This document shows positions 33,842 through 44,566 of a stretch of 64,000 bases of DNA, piece after piece. How positions within the stretch are numbered: the stretch's first letter is position 1; every line of letters starts with the position of its first letter. The position numbers and the translations under genes were made by a program. The DNA is from Astropecten irregularis (taxonomy: Eukaryota; Echinodermata; Asteroidea; Paxillosida; Astropectinidae). Below the pieces are notes generated by a model that was not told where the DNA came from, made no database searches, and was given only the letters and a program-made list of their open reading frames with translations. Location: contig OZ020245.1 in the NCBI GenBank assembly GCA_963971285.1, positions 16,630,983 to 16,694,982 of the forward strand. The letters are read 5' to 3'.

Positions 33842-36800
33842 CTGGAGAAAGGGAACAAGAAAAATTGCACCTTGAATATCATCATCTAAAATAAAAAAAC
33901 CAGAATCCATCAAATTGACAACAAAGGTAAAACTGACTGGACAATTCAAGTCATTGAAAGGTGAACTAAAGAAACTGACAAGAGCGGGTTTTCAAACCTG
34001 CAATCTCTGCTACGGTATTCCGGTGGTCATGGGTTCGAATCCTGCTCCATTCACTTTTCTTTGTTAACATTAAATGTTTTAATTTTTTTATAGGTAAACC
34101 ATGTGGGTTCCGAAAAAACATAATATCCTTTTCTTGCCATATGAGTAAAGATGGAACAAAAATTTGACAAAATTGTCATGACGTAAAATTAATTTGTAGT
34201 TTCTTTTTAAGGTTGAATCAAGCTCTTGTCTAGATTAATGGGAGCTTGGTTTGTTCTTAAAGCAGTATGGCCAACTTGGCTTAAACATGTGATGGGCTTT
34301 CTGAAGCCGCTTTGTTCTTCATAATTTCTCAAAGTTGAGTGTTTTTTTCTTTAAAAGATGGTTTCTAGACACATGGAGGAAACTTCAAAGGAAACATGAC
34401 AAGGTTTTAAAGGTAACATCATACTTTGGTTTTTGTCAAAGAAATACAGATTCGCGGGCAAAAATATCAAGGAGGATACAGTAACAATCATCTGTGAAAA
34501 TTTCAGTCCCATACGGTGCCCACTTTTTGAGAAAACAGCGAAAAACGGCCACAGTATTTCTTAAGTGTTTTCTCTTTTATTTTTGATCTTCAAAAAAAAC
34601 TAAAAGATTTTTGGTCGTTGCTTTACTAATTTCTGGATAAATACGCCATTTTAGGCAGAAACATTTTAACAGTATGTTTCTACCACCACCATCTTCATAC
34701 CCTGTATTAAAGTTATACGTATATCTGTGAACATTTCTGTTTTGGTCTCTTACCAAAGTATGATACTACCTTTAAGCCAATAATTCTAAATTGAGCTCCA
34801 TTTCCTGTGGAGTTTTACCAAATAATCTTGCTCTACTTGATTTCAAGTTTATTGCGTCAATCTAGGAACTCTGACACTGTTTTTTTGTTAGTGCTGCTCT
34901 TTGATTATTATTTGAAGCTCAAACTTTTATCATGGAAGTTTTTAATTGCATTGCTTAAGTTTGACATTGCGCACCTGTTTATTGTGTCATGGTTCGGCAC
35001 GATTCCATTCACGCATTTGTCGGTGAATGAAGTGCAAGCATCACCGAGAAGGCGGACGGACCGTAGGACGTTGGCGGCTATCATGGGCATGAAGACATTG
35101 AGCTCAAAGTGACCGTTGCTAGCACCCACCGTGACTGCTGTCTGGTTACCCATGACCTGGGCTGCTACCATGGTAATAGCTTCACACTGCGTTGGGTTCA
35201 CTTTGCCTGTGCAGAGAAGACGGTACAAACAAGTAATGCAACTTTCTTATGATGCCATTCTCCTGGCCATTGGGCCTAGTCTATCCATTTCAAACAACTT
35301 TGTGTTCAAGGTACAATACATGATTGGTAAAATACCCAAACAGAAATGTTTACGTTTTTACATAACTTTCAGGGTATGAAGATGGTGCTGGTAGAAACAT
35401 ACCGTATTTAAAAATATTTCCGCCTGAAATGGTGTACTGGGTATTTATCCACAAATTAGTAAAACAAAGATTGAAAACAGTTTAAATCTGAGGGCAAGAT
35501 CAAAACCATTCTTTGTGTTTTATGAGAAAAAGTGAGTCGGGTTTTGGCTATTTTCTTAAGTGACTCAATGTTCAATTGAGCTCAAATTTTCACAGGTGTG
35601 TTATTTTATGTACATGTTTGATCAGACAAAGAGTGATTGCTGTTCTGAGATCTTTACCAATCATGTATCAAATCTTTAACTGATACCTGGGACCTTTACG
35701 AAATGAGGCTTGGGACCTTTACGAAATGAGGCTTGGGGTTAGGATTGTTCAGTTCAGTTCAAGCTCAAGGTTTGTTGAAACACCAAATCATGGTAGCATA
35801 TAGGCCTACTGTTATCAGACTTCAACAGTCAATGAAAATTGGTTACCCCCGGTATATCATAACTCAAAGGTTCATTTATCAAAACAAAATCTACATTTCC
35901 TTTGAACAAAAAAAAGAAAATAAAATTCCTGGAACATTATTTTCCAAAGCTGTGAATCTTGTAGAAGCTCAGAGGTGAACATTTGACTCTAGTTACCAGG
36001 CATAATGCTACTTCCTGGTTCGTTCTCCGGTAGTCGAAGTTCCCCAAGTCCACACCTTGGCCCTGACCCGAGAAACCGAATGTCATTGGCCACCTTCATG
36101 ACGCTGCAGGCTAGAACATTGAGGGCGCCGTGCACTTCAACCAGGGCATCCCGGCAGGCCAGGGCTTCAAATTTGTTCGGAGCCGTTTCAAACGGAAGAC
36201 CTGGATGGTAAAAAAAGGAGCAAAAGGAATTACCGGTATTATAACTTTGTATGTAACAACAACACCACATTCAGAGTGCTGTAATTGATGGCTTGCAGTA
36301 AATTTGGCTAGCTCATCAGAAGAACTACCCACAGTGGAAGACAAAGACGTAAAGCAGCTCCCAAACCAGGATAAATATGCATTTTGGACAAAGTGAAATT
36401 CACAATGAATGACGTTAAATGCAACAAGGGATGTTCCAACTGATTCTACACTGGTGTACATTAATTTGCCTGGTGCAAACTACTGTGTGTGATATGTACC
36501 AAGCAAACAACGGCATGGTTTGAAATGAGAACATGATTTATAGAATTGCATATGATTTTGTGGATACACCATGTAAAAAAACTCTTCAGTATTGGAAGAG
36601 GTGTGGTTCTGAGAAGAATCGGTGATTAAGAATTCAACGTTTCGGCCAGAGAGCTCTGGTCATCCTCCCCTAAAGATTCTTACTCACCGGTTCTGATGGT
36701 GTATCTACAACATTCAGCATTTTCAGACTTACCTGTGTGTTTTCTAACACTTAAGGCAACTTTCTCTGCAAATCCCAGTCTGGTGTTGAGGCCCGTGCCC

Positions 36801-39800
36801 ACTGCAGTGCCACCTAAGGAAGCAACACAAGGTACAAGCAGATAAAAGCAGAGATTTAAAAACCTTTCAAAGGAATCTTATCTTTCCAAAGAGCGCCCTC
36901 AACGGTGATAACATCCTCCAAATTGTGATAATAATCAGCAAAATAAATGTGACTTTCTGGAACATTGTCCTCCTTCCTGAAAAATGTCTGTTACCTCCGG
37001 CTAAACTTAAAGAGATGTGTGGGTTGATGTGGCTAACATAATCAAATGTTTTCCATCGCCATGAACAGAAGAAGTAAAGACAAAAAAAAACACCTCAAAA
37101 ATAAAAACCACAATAATCATTCCATCAGACAGCTGTGAAAGGTGCATTTTTCAAATGGCGTGATGGGTTGTGAGTAGCATAGCAAGGAATTCCAGAAATT
37201 TTGTCATTTTGGTGCCTACCTGGCAAACGTCCAGTCTACAAATATGACAAAAGTTAGAGGGTATGACTGACAACCTTAAAACCTGGGAAAGATTTCACAG
37301 TGCTGCTAAAGCCCTTTTCACACGACGCCAAAAAAACTTTCAACCAAATGAGACATTTTCTCATGGTTACGAAATCTTACAAAACGGTTTTACGCTGGCC
37401 GCTTTTGCGTCCTTTCACACGGCACAGTGTAACATTTTCGCAAGCCTCCCTTGAGACGGAACGCGGGTAATCGATAAACTATGCATTTATATATGTAAAA
37501 CGCTGCTAGTACCATCACGACGCTGAGGTTGCGCGTGAAGCGCACAGGAGTGCGCGCGGTCTGCAAAGGCCATGAAAAACATAGAAAACACACGCATGCG
37601 CACTGCAAAGCACTTCGCAAGGGACCCTTGAGAAATGTTGTCGTAGGTCTGGACCTCGGTCAAAATCTCTCAAGGATTCACCAGGGACGTCGGTCACTCT
37701 CAAGCATTGGTGTCCTTTCACACGATTACACTTTTGTAAGATTTCGCAACCGTGAGAGAATTTCTCAATGGTTGAGAGTTTTTTTGGCGTCGTGTGAAAA
37801 GGCCTTTAGGCACCAACATTTGCTTATTAAGCAAAAAAACCTTTCTAAATCAGTTACCTGGCAAATACTACCTCTGAAAAGTTGGCAAGACATCCTGTTT
37901 CTACCACAGACAAATTCTAACACAAACATCACATGACAAAGCAAATTTTATTTTGTGTGTTCAAAAGCTCCATACAAATGGCCTCTGACAGTGTCGCATT
38001 TATTGACAAGAGTAAAACAAATGAAACTTGAGTTGAAAAGGGGTCATCCTTTTGGCAATCTTAAAAGCTAAAGAAATTAATACAGAGATGTGAGTGGCCA
38101 CATTAAACAATCTGAAAACTCCAAGGAAAAAGATAAAATCTAAAAGTTCCTATATTTTTGTACAGAGCAGGTGACCACAAAAGCTGAAATTCTGACTTAA
38201 AATCTTAAAAAAGAAAGAAAGACAAATCACAATTCAGATTTAAATCTGAAGTTTTACATCCCTGGGTTTAAAACCTGCTACTGGTCACACTGCCAATCTT
38301 ACCAACTGCTAGCTGGAAGAGTCGAGGTAAGGTACCCTGTACCCTCGCTATACCGTGGGCTATCTGTGTCCTGTATCCACTAAACTCCTGGCCGAGGGTC
38401 AATGGCGTGGCATCCTGTTGATTGAAAAAAAAAACATTTCGTTTCAATCTCTCAATATCTTTTCAATTTTCGTAGACAAAACAGTTATTCTGTGGCATCT
38501 TTGCAGTTTCAATTTCAGGCCATTATTCACTGGTACCATGCAGATACACAAACTGCATATAATGACACCATTTTCTTCTGTTTTCATTCTATTCATTAAG
38601 CTTTCTAATATTTGTATAAACAAATGCTTAAAGTTAGGAGGGCTTGACGCGTTTTGATCCTAGCAGGATCTTTCTCAAAGGCTGAATGAGAAAGATCCTG
38701 CTAGGATCGAAACGCGTAACTTTAAGCATTAGTCAGGTCATTTTGGCTGATGAGCAGTTTGCAGTAGTTTATTACTTGCTTTGTATAAACAGTTTGACCC
38801 CCATCTATCTGCCCGTTTTTTCGCACCGGCCAGGTATATTAGACACTGGTTCACACAGAATTTATCTGGCTGGGCCATGCGTGCAGGGAGCTCTGCATAA
38901 TCAATTTGGGCACACAATGGTTGAATCCTGCAGGACAATAGCCCAAATTCCCAGCTAGAATCTGTGTCACCACAACTGAGTTTTCGGCTCAAAGATTGTG
39001 CTCTGCTCGAAAAAGACGATCTATTCAAATGCAAATCAAGGTGTACTTTTACCACAATGAGCCCATTTTTAAGGACAATAAAGGTTCCTTGAACCTCTCC
39101 TTCCAAACGAAATCCCATTTGTTGCAATTTGATCACATTGATACAGCATTCAAGGAACTTGCTGCAGGTGCCTCCCGGGCGGAAGGGGTTAAAGATTTGG
39201 GTAATCCGACTGTACCTGTGTATGAGTCCTGCCGATTTTTACAATATCTTGGAATTCCTCTTCTTTCCTCTTCAGCGCGTCGTGGAGTTTCTGTAACCCT
39301 GGCAACAGGCACTTGTGAATCTCTATGGCAACCGCAATGTGAATAGCTGTGGGGAAGGTGTCATTTGAACTCTGTCCAGAAGAGGAGAAAAAAAGAGGAT
39401 GAAATGTATATATAAAGCAATATAATGAGCTAAACATCTTAACTGGCAGCTGAAGAATTGAATTGCAAAGAAAGTGCAAAGCCCTATGGTCAGATGGTGT
39501 TGTTAGAGTTTGGGCCTGTTCGTTCAAAGGAACACGGATTTGACTGATCCGGATCCCATTTTTGTGTACCCTGCATAGGACGTGGATCCCTAACTATGGG
39601 ATACTTTGCATTAAACAAACGGGCCCTGTGTTACATGTATGCAAGGGAATCTTGGCAAAAAACCATATCAACCCGCAAAGCAAAGCCTGAGATCGATAAG
39701 AATTACCGTATTTGGTTTTAATGAAGGCAAGCAAAACCGGACAGCCAAGCAAGAAACCAATGTTGTGACACAGGATAGGGGGCATAGGAAGCAAGAAACA

Positions 39801-42800
39801 ACTTAATATAGGTGCATTTCAAATTGATGAAGGCACCACCAACCATCACATTGGAAACTGGGTACGGAACCTGAGCGCCGAGACAACTGACATGACTGAA
39901 GTGCACTTTTCTGACAATCTTTCAATTGGATTTGTATTGAACAAATCTATCGGGATCTTTGAAAGGAAAAACAACTTTTATTCCTCTGGATAGTTCAGAC
40001 TGAGGGATGAATACTGGTACGTTGGGTCCAAATCTTGGTTTTCATTAGTCCAGTCTTGGTCAGCTTCCGACTGACAATCCAACGAGCCTAATTAAACTCA
40101 CCTGGCTCATGTTGACATGGTCGTTGGGGTGGACGGGTGACTTGCTGCCCATGACCCCGCCCATCATCTCAATGGCCCTGTTGCTGATCACCTCGTTGAC
40201 GTTCATGTTGGTCTGGGTACCAGACCCCGTCTGCCAAATCACCAGGGGGAAGTGATCATCCAGTTTCCCTTCTTCCAGCTGAGATAGTAAGGAATAACAG
40301 AAATTCCCCTCTACAAATCAATTCATACTGGATATCCCACAAATTACGGACACATGTTGCACCCTGTCTTTGAGGAATCCTTACTGGTCACAATCCTTGC
40401 ACTACTATTAAATGACTTCATTATCGTTAAAGGTAATACAGGCCTTGAATTTGGTTCTGAAAGGGGCAAGACCACTTTTCCTTTGCAAGGGGCACTTCCA
40501 TTGGAAAATCTTAATGTCTATGGAAACATTTGAAGGGGGCACAAAGGCCAAGAACCAGGGCAATGAAGGTCATGGCCTCCGTTAAACTCAAGGCTTGTAA
40601 TATCATACTTTGGTTTTGGAAATGCAGATTCATGGGCAAAAATATAAAGGAAGATACAGTAATAGTCATCTGTGAAATTTTTGAGCCCTATACAGTGCCC
40701 AATTTTTGATAAAACAGTGAAAAACTGCCCACAGTGTCTTTCAAATCTTTTTAGCTTATTTCACTGTTATTTTTAATTTTCAAAAGATCAAAATTGTTTT
40801 TGGTCATTAGTTTTACTCTTTTCTGGATAAATACAGCATTACAGGCAAACAATCACCATCTTTATACCCTGTATAAGTTATACGTAAATTATCTGTTAAG
40901 ATTTCTCTTTCAGTATGCTACCAAAGTATGATGCTGTAGTACCTTTAATACAAGGGCCTGAAATTGCATTCAGCCAATTCATTTTGGCCATTTTGTGGAG
41001 ACAACGCCCTGAATGGTTTACCTCTTTTGCTGCCTTGACAATGTAGTCAGCTTTCTCCCGATCCATACCAAACTCCTGATTGACTTGGGCTGCCGCACCC
41101 TTGAGAATTCCAAATGCTCGAATCAGGGGCACCTGCAGTATCAGTAACCGTAAACCATTATATATACTTCTGTACTTGGTGGGCAGAGGCTTATTAGGTG
41201 GTTTGTTATTCAGGAAATGAATAGCATCAATTGTTTTGTTTTTTTGGAAAATTAAATATAATTTTATAAGCAAGTTTCCTGCTGCACCTTGTATAGTCTA
41301 GGTAAAAAAAATTCTTTGTTCACTTTGCAATGACTTTAATTTCATTGAAAAGTGAACAAAGAAAAATTGATTGGAGTGGGATTCGAACTGGAGACCTCCC
41401 GAATACCGCAGGCGTTCTACCAACTGAGCCATCCAACCCTAGGTTGGTGGTGACCACAATAGTCAATTATCTTTGTTTGTTTGCCATGATCCCTGGGATA
41501 TAGCAGTGTGTGCATGGTTTCATGGCTTCTGACTGCCAAATGACCTCGGTTTTTGCTAAACGTCATCTTGTTGAGGTATTTATTGAGACAAGATGACTTT
41601 TACCACTCCAAAAGACTTGGCGAGATAAATTATGTGGTTATCTGGATATAAAGTGGAATGGCACATGTGGAGCTCCATACATTTAATTGTGTCTTTCAAA
41701 TAACTGCTTTGATAACGAGCTCCGCTAGTTGCCAACAGACACTTTAGGTTTGATTACGCACCGGCATTTTCTCGCAGTCTCCTCCAATGTCAAAGTTCAT
41801 GAAGGAGCGGGCCGTGTTGGCTCCATAGTACTTGTCCCCTGGCACTTGGAGATCTCCAAATGTGTCCGTCTCTGTCCTGAATTCTGATGCCTGAGAGACG
41901 ATAATGTAAACAAATACAGGTAAACAAACAAACAAACAAACAATCAGTGGCAATACTAAACAAATGACAGGCCAAAATTACGATATGCATGCCCCAGAGA
42001 ATGGAGCGTGAATGTTTGTGTATGGGGTTTTATCCCATAATTTCCCTTAAAAAAAACCAAAGCCCTGCATCATGTTGGACACATCTTGGTCGATTTGCAT
42101 ATACACCACAAAGAGAAAGTTCTGAAAGTAAGCAGGTGGTGGCGCTCTTTTGATTTGACCCCTGTGCATCCCACAACTCCCAGCAGCCACTATTTGCGAT
42201 ATGGTCTAACCATGGGGTCTAACGTTATGCACTAAACAGTAACGTACAATAATGTAACGGGCACCGGACAAGTCGACCACGGGACAATTTGACTTGGGAC
42301 AATTTGAACTTGAGACAAGTGACCGAGGGACAACTTGAATCCGAGACAGCTCGACCACAAAGACAACTCGACTCCAAGACAAGCGTATTCCTGACCATCT
42401 ATGCCGATACGGATATGCGATGTGCACGACTACTATTTCGGTGTTTATATTCAGATTGTTTACAATACTATGTATGTCGAGCGCGCACACCGCACCTCGA
42501 ATCAGCAAAGATGGAGTTCACTTGACTCAGAGCATGCTCAGAGTTGTCTTAGCGGTCGAGCTGTCTGAGAGTCGAGTTGTCATTGCGGACGACTTGTCCC
42601 GCGGTCGACTTCCCATGCATCCCTTTTGTTAGGCAGAAGAAAAGGTCCTAACTTAAATTTAAGTTTTAGTGGGCCGGCCTATTCCGAAGAATCCGGCGTT
42701 ATTAAATATCTACCATCTGTCTTGAACAAATCGAAGCACCGATTCGAAAAGAAAACTGGACAAATTTCAGTCGGACTGCTCGGAAAATCAAGGGAAATCC

Positions 42801-42957
42801 TGACATCAAAATTGTTGTCCTGCATGCAACGGGTACGCGTATCACACCGGAAGTCAACAGCAGGGGACACACATACACGAGACAAACACTGCACTGAACT
42901 GGGTGAATTCATTGTTGCCAGGGAAATATTTCTTGCAGGAACGTTTACTTTCACCAT
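33649..42957 (-). CDS. FH: Fumarate hydratase, class II (whole locus, 9 firm exons plus 1 candidate)
   Basis: Converts fumarate to L-malate in the TCA cycle; mitochondrial and usually also cytosolic. Exons in gene order: 42877-42957 (candidate), 41762-41890, 41022-41132, 40102-40278, 39216-39371, 38303-38414, 36733-36813, 35997-36200, 34975-35206, 33649-33841. All GT-AG and in phase; total 491 aa (human 510). Signatures with this numbering: [13 protein letters not shown] (124-136), HPNDHVN (157-163), [16 protein letters not shown] with catalytic H216, [12 protein letters not shown], and [15 protein letters not shown] (345-359) with the catalytic serine loop. C-terminus ESMLGPK as in animals. 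Its introns carry family A and C elements, hairpins and tRNA repeats. Confidence 0.95.
33940..34065. repeat. tRNA-derived repeat, collapsed inverted pair
   Basis: CATTGAAAGGTGAACTAAAG and GGGTTTTCAAACCTGC (left, - orientation) run directly into TCATGGGTTCGAATCCTGC and TTCACTTTTCTTTGTT (right, + orientation), with the A-box regions lost. Lies in the last fumarase intron. Confidence 0.65.
34411..34771 (-). mobile_element. TTAA MITE, family A (complete copy in fumarase intron)
   Basis: 361 bp, starting AGGTAACATCATACTTTGG and ending CCAAAGTATGATACTACCT, flanked by TTAA at 34407-34410 and 34772-34775. The cleanest copy in the window; antisense words as in 540-903. Confidence 0.88.
34975..35206 (-). 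CDS. FH: Fumarate hydratase exon with GKVNPTQCE
   Basis: 232 nt from the second half of the GSSIMPGKVN signature to NHDTINR. Contains [20 protein letters not shown] and [10 protein letters not shown]. Acceptor CTCTGCACAG, donor ACAG|GTGCGC. Confidence 0.95.
35308..35677 (+). mobile_element. MITE variant (family B) with CATGATTGGTAAA ends
   Basis: Ends TACATGATTGGTAAA and the inverted TTTACCAATCATGTA. It shares ATGAAGATGGTGCTGGTAGA and CGCCTGAAATGGTGTA with family A but its right half differs (GTCGGGTTTTGGCTATTTTC, TTTTCACAGG). Related pieces: 4815, 15830, 54985 and 59718. Confidence 0.75.
35997..36200 (-). CDS. FH: Fumarate hydratase exon with GSSIMP
   Basis: 204 nt encoding [38 protein letters not shown] and [11 protein letters not shown]. 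Acceptor ACCATCCAG, donor CCTG|GTAACT. Confidence 0.95.
36585..36720. repeat. Imperfect inverted repeat, unclassified
   Basis: GGCCAGAGAGCTCTGGTC is a near-perfect palindrome at 36642-36659, flanked by AGAATCGGTGA on the left and TCACCGGTTCT on the right. Short decayed foldback or chance. Confidence 0.3.
36733..36813 (-). CDS. FH: Fumarate hydratase exon with [11 protein letters not shown]
   Basis: 81 nt encoding [20 protein letters not shown] and SVRKHT. Acceptor GCTTCCTTAG, donor CACAG|GTAAGT. Confidence 0.94.
37306..37808. mobile_element. MITE with CTTTTCACACGACGCC ends, family F (longest copy)
   Basis: About 500 bp. Left AAAGCCCTTTTCACACGACG then CCAAAAAAAC; right inverted GTTTTTTTGGCG-like TCGTGTGAAAAGGCCTTT. 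TA lies outside both ends. The middle is CG-rich (AAGCGCACAGGAGTGCGCGC) and could represent the parent from which 20270-20466 was deleted. No transposase. Confidence 0.8.
38303..38414 (-). CDS. FH: Fumarate hydratase exon with [11 protein letters not shown]
   Basis: 112 nt encoding [20 protein letters not shown] to LFQLAV plus one base. Acceptor TTCAATCAACAG, donor GTTG|GTAAGA. The part after FSGY is the most diverged stretch from human. Confidence 0.93.
38625..38728. repeat. Long near-perfect hairpin in a fumarase intron
   Basis: TGCTTAAAGTTA ... ACGCGTTTTGATCCTAGCAG GATCTTTCTCA pairs with TGAGAAAGATCCTGCTAGGA TCGAAACGCGTAACTTTAAGCA. Arms of about 45 bp with a loop of about 12 nt. A single copy here. 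Confidence 0.8.
38733..39215. other. Fumarase intron sequence with a short dispersed word
   Basis: 38733-38772 repeats the 2222-2264 word (TTTTGGCTGATGAGCAGTTT). The rest of the interval shows no gene or clear repeat. Confidence 0.45.
39216..39371 (-). CDS. FH: Fumarate hydratase exon with GRTHTQ
   Basis: 156 nt encoding [20 protein letters not shown] through [11 protein letters not shown], with the catalytic histidine. Acceptor TTCTGGACAG, donor ACAG|GTACAG. Confidence 0.95.
39511..39626. mobile_element. Small foldback in a fumarase intron
   Basis: TGGGCCTGTTCGTT on the left, inverted AACAAACGGGCCC on the right, around GGATCC-rich sequence. About 116 bp; low confidence. Confidence 0.4.
40102..40278 (-). 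CDS. FH: Fumarate hydratase exon with [10 protein letters not shown] and HPNDHVN
   Basis: 177 nt encoding [40 protein letters not shown] and [12 protein letters not shown]. Acceptor ACTATCTCAG, donor CCAG|GTGAGT. Confidence 0.96.
40431..40944 (-). mobile_element. Family A MITE split by a family C element
   Basis: TTAA (40427-40430) and AGGTAATA are followed by the 159-bp element at 40439-40597. The MITE then resumes with TAATATCATACTTTGG, runs through its standard body, and ends at TACCT before TTAA (40945-40948). Confidence 0.85.
40439..40597. mobile_element. Family C element nested in a family A terminus
   Basis: Inverted ends CAGGCCTTGAATTT and AAACTCAAGGCTTG. The 5 bp TAATA is duplicated on both sides (40434-40438 and 40598-40602). 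Related copies at 46959-47105 and 58275-58457 share the words AAACATTTGAAGGGGGC, CAAGAACCAGGGCAATGAAG and their complements. Confidence 0.85.
41022..41132 (-). CDS. FH: Fumarate hydratase exon with [10 protein letters not shown]
   Basis: 111 nt encoding [37 protein letters not shown]. Acceptor GATACTGCAG, donor GAG|GTAAAC. Confidence 0.95.
41310..41475 (-). repeat. tRNA-derived repeat in the first fumarase intron region
   Basis: On the - strand: GGATGGCTCAGTTGGTAGAA, then GGTCTCCAGTTCGAATCCCA, then TCTTTGTTCACTTTTCAATG. The head AACAAAGATAATTGACTATT at about 41460 is inverted relative to the tail sequence at about 41345-41370. Confidence 0.75.
41762..41890 (-). CDS. FH: Fumarate hydratase first conserved exon
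   Basis: 129 nt encoding [37 protein letters not shown] to EKMP, the start of the mature enzyme. Acceptor CGTCTCTCAG, donor CCG|GTGCGT, phase 0 at both ends. Confidence 0.94.
42259..42614. mobile_element. Foldback element FB0, short-repeat arms
   Basis: Left arm (42259-42385) is a run of about 16-bp units of the type GACAACTCGACTCCAA / GGACAAGTCGACCACG. The right arm (42533-42614) holds the inverted form (GTCGAGTTGTCATTGCGG, CTTGTCCCGCGGTCGACTT). The unit relates to, but differs from, those of FB1-FB3. No clear target duplication; noncoding. Confidence 0.7.
42877..42957 (-). CDS. FH: Fumarate hydratase candidate exon 1 (targeting peptide)
   Basis: ATG in a strong context (CAGAAATGG) opens 27 codons ([27 protein letters not shown]) ending at CGT|GTATGT, phase 0 as required by the next exon. 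The peptide has Lys/Arg, many Ser, and no Asp/Glu, which fits a mitochondrial presequence. An upstream in-frame stop lies just before the ATG. Not confirmed by homology. Confidence 0.4.
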
Positions 42958-43269
42958 TTCTGTGTAACCTTTCTACTTATTTTATATTACATTAACACTC
43001 CAAGTGCATTGTTAAACCTATTTAAGATATAGAAAAATCTCAGCACATTTGATGAAAGAGATTATGATCCATATCTGTTTTATTTATTTTTATAACACCC
43101 CTTTTATTGTGAATGGTACAGGCTGAAAAATCGATAGTGTATACGTCCATACAGTGTACAGAATGCGTTGTGTGTATAACGAAGCCGGTTGGATTATTCT
43201 GTGTATTAATATTTAATTTTCGTAGTCACTGCATCTGTTTATGGCGCTAGATTTTCATAATAATATTCC

Positions 43270-43342
43270 CACAGTCTGCTGAACTTGGACAGGAACCGCA
43301 TTAGACAAAGCACCACTGGCACTGTAACAAGTAGAGAAGCAA
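43270..43342 (+). other. Possible + strand 5' exon head to head with fumarase (weak)
   Basis: A stretch ending in GCAAG|GTAAGG (donor after 43342) lies about 310 bp upstream of the fumarase start on the opposite strand, an arrangement seen at shared promoters. No downstream exon was identified. Confidence 0.2.
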
Positions 43343-43901
43343 GGTAAGGCGCGTTTCTTTTGCTTACGTAATGGTGTAGGTTTTTACATCCACATTCGTG
43401 ATTTGATTGCTTGGTTGTTTGTTGTGTTCACTTTCTCCCACTAATTGGCAAGAGGACGAAGTTACTGCTGAATAGGGGCTGTAGTTTTTATTCCATTTCC
43501 AGTATTATGTGTAGTGTTAATGTTAGGCCGTCTTCGTTACCATGCGGCGTCGGTACTTACTACTAGGCCTGGGAGGGGGTCTATGGACGGTCTAAAAAGA
43601 ATAAACCCCTATCTTGATCTTGTCTGAGTGAGTGAAATTCTTGCTGAATGTAAAAGTAAAACTGTTTGAGGAAAGAGATCTGTGCACGGTACAGTAACAG
43701 TACTCTCAGTAGGCCTACATCATGTGTTCCCCTTTCCCTTTTTAGTTTCAATTTTCATCAATAAATAAAAATCCCTTCCTCTGTCTAGTCCAAGTCTGAA
43801 GGAATTTGACTGTGTGCACGATACGGTTTAGTGAATTGGAAGATTTGAGGTTATGTGGACCATGGACATGATGGAGGTCTATTTCTACCTCCATGTGTGA
43901 C

Positions 43902-44526
43902 GTGTGGACGGGTGCCAGTCAACTCGGTCCGTAACCAACTCGGTCCGAGTCAACTCGGTCCGTGACCAACTCGGTCCGAGACCAACTCGGTCCGAAGCCA
44001 ACTCGGTCCGTGACCAACTCGGTCCTTGGCCAACTCGGTCCTTGGCCAACTCGGTCCGTGTCCAACTCGGTCCGTAACCAACTCGGTCCGTGACCAACTC
44101 GGTCCCTATGGGAAAACGTACACAAACAAGAATCCATGCAGTTTGCAGCAGCAGTGTACACCATGTAGGCTACTTGCATTAATGTTTTTTAATGTCATCA
44201 TAACATAATTATATGTTTTGCTTGTGGCTGAAACCGTAAAGAAATAAATTATGTCTTATTATGTTGATACCATAATTATTATTTGATAAAATGGCACAAT
44301 ACAATTTTAATTAAAATATCAATTAAATTATACTCGAAGTCAAATGCCTTATGAAAACGTGCTTTTCATGGTTAAAATTAATAAATCAATTAATGAATAA
44401 TAATGATGATAATTGTTTTGTGTTTTTTTTGTGTTTTTTTAGCTTTGTTTTAATTAATCTGTGTATATATATACATATATAAGATTTATAATTGGCAGGT
44501 GTTTGGGAAGGCACGTCTTTTGATGA

Positions 44527-44566
<40 letters not shown>

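Noticed and set aside
36005..36211. Opposite-strand open frames over fumarase, sulfatase and GPCR exons
   Set aside because: They are shadows of strongly conserved coding exons on the other strand.
42679..42957. 92-codon open frame on the - strand as one uninterrupted protein
   Set aside because: Only its first 27 codons fit the fumarase gene as a spliced exon; the remainder reads through a GTATGT donor and resembles nothing.
43885..44179. Open frames with DRVG/GPSWSRTEL-type repeats on the - strand (and on the + strand near 44671-44976)
   Set aside because: They are translations of the 16-bp array of FB1, in which three units make a 48-nt repeat; the frame stays open for arithmetic reasons, with no start context, splice sites or domain.
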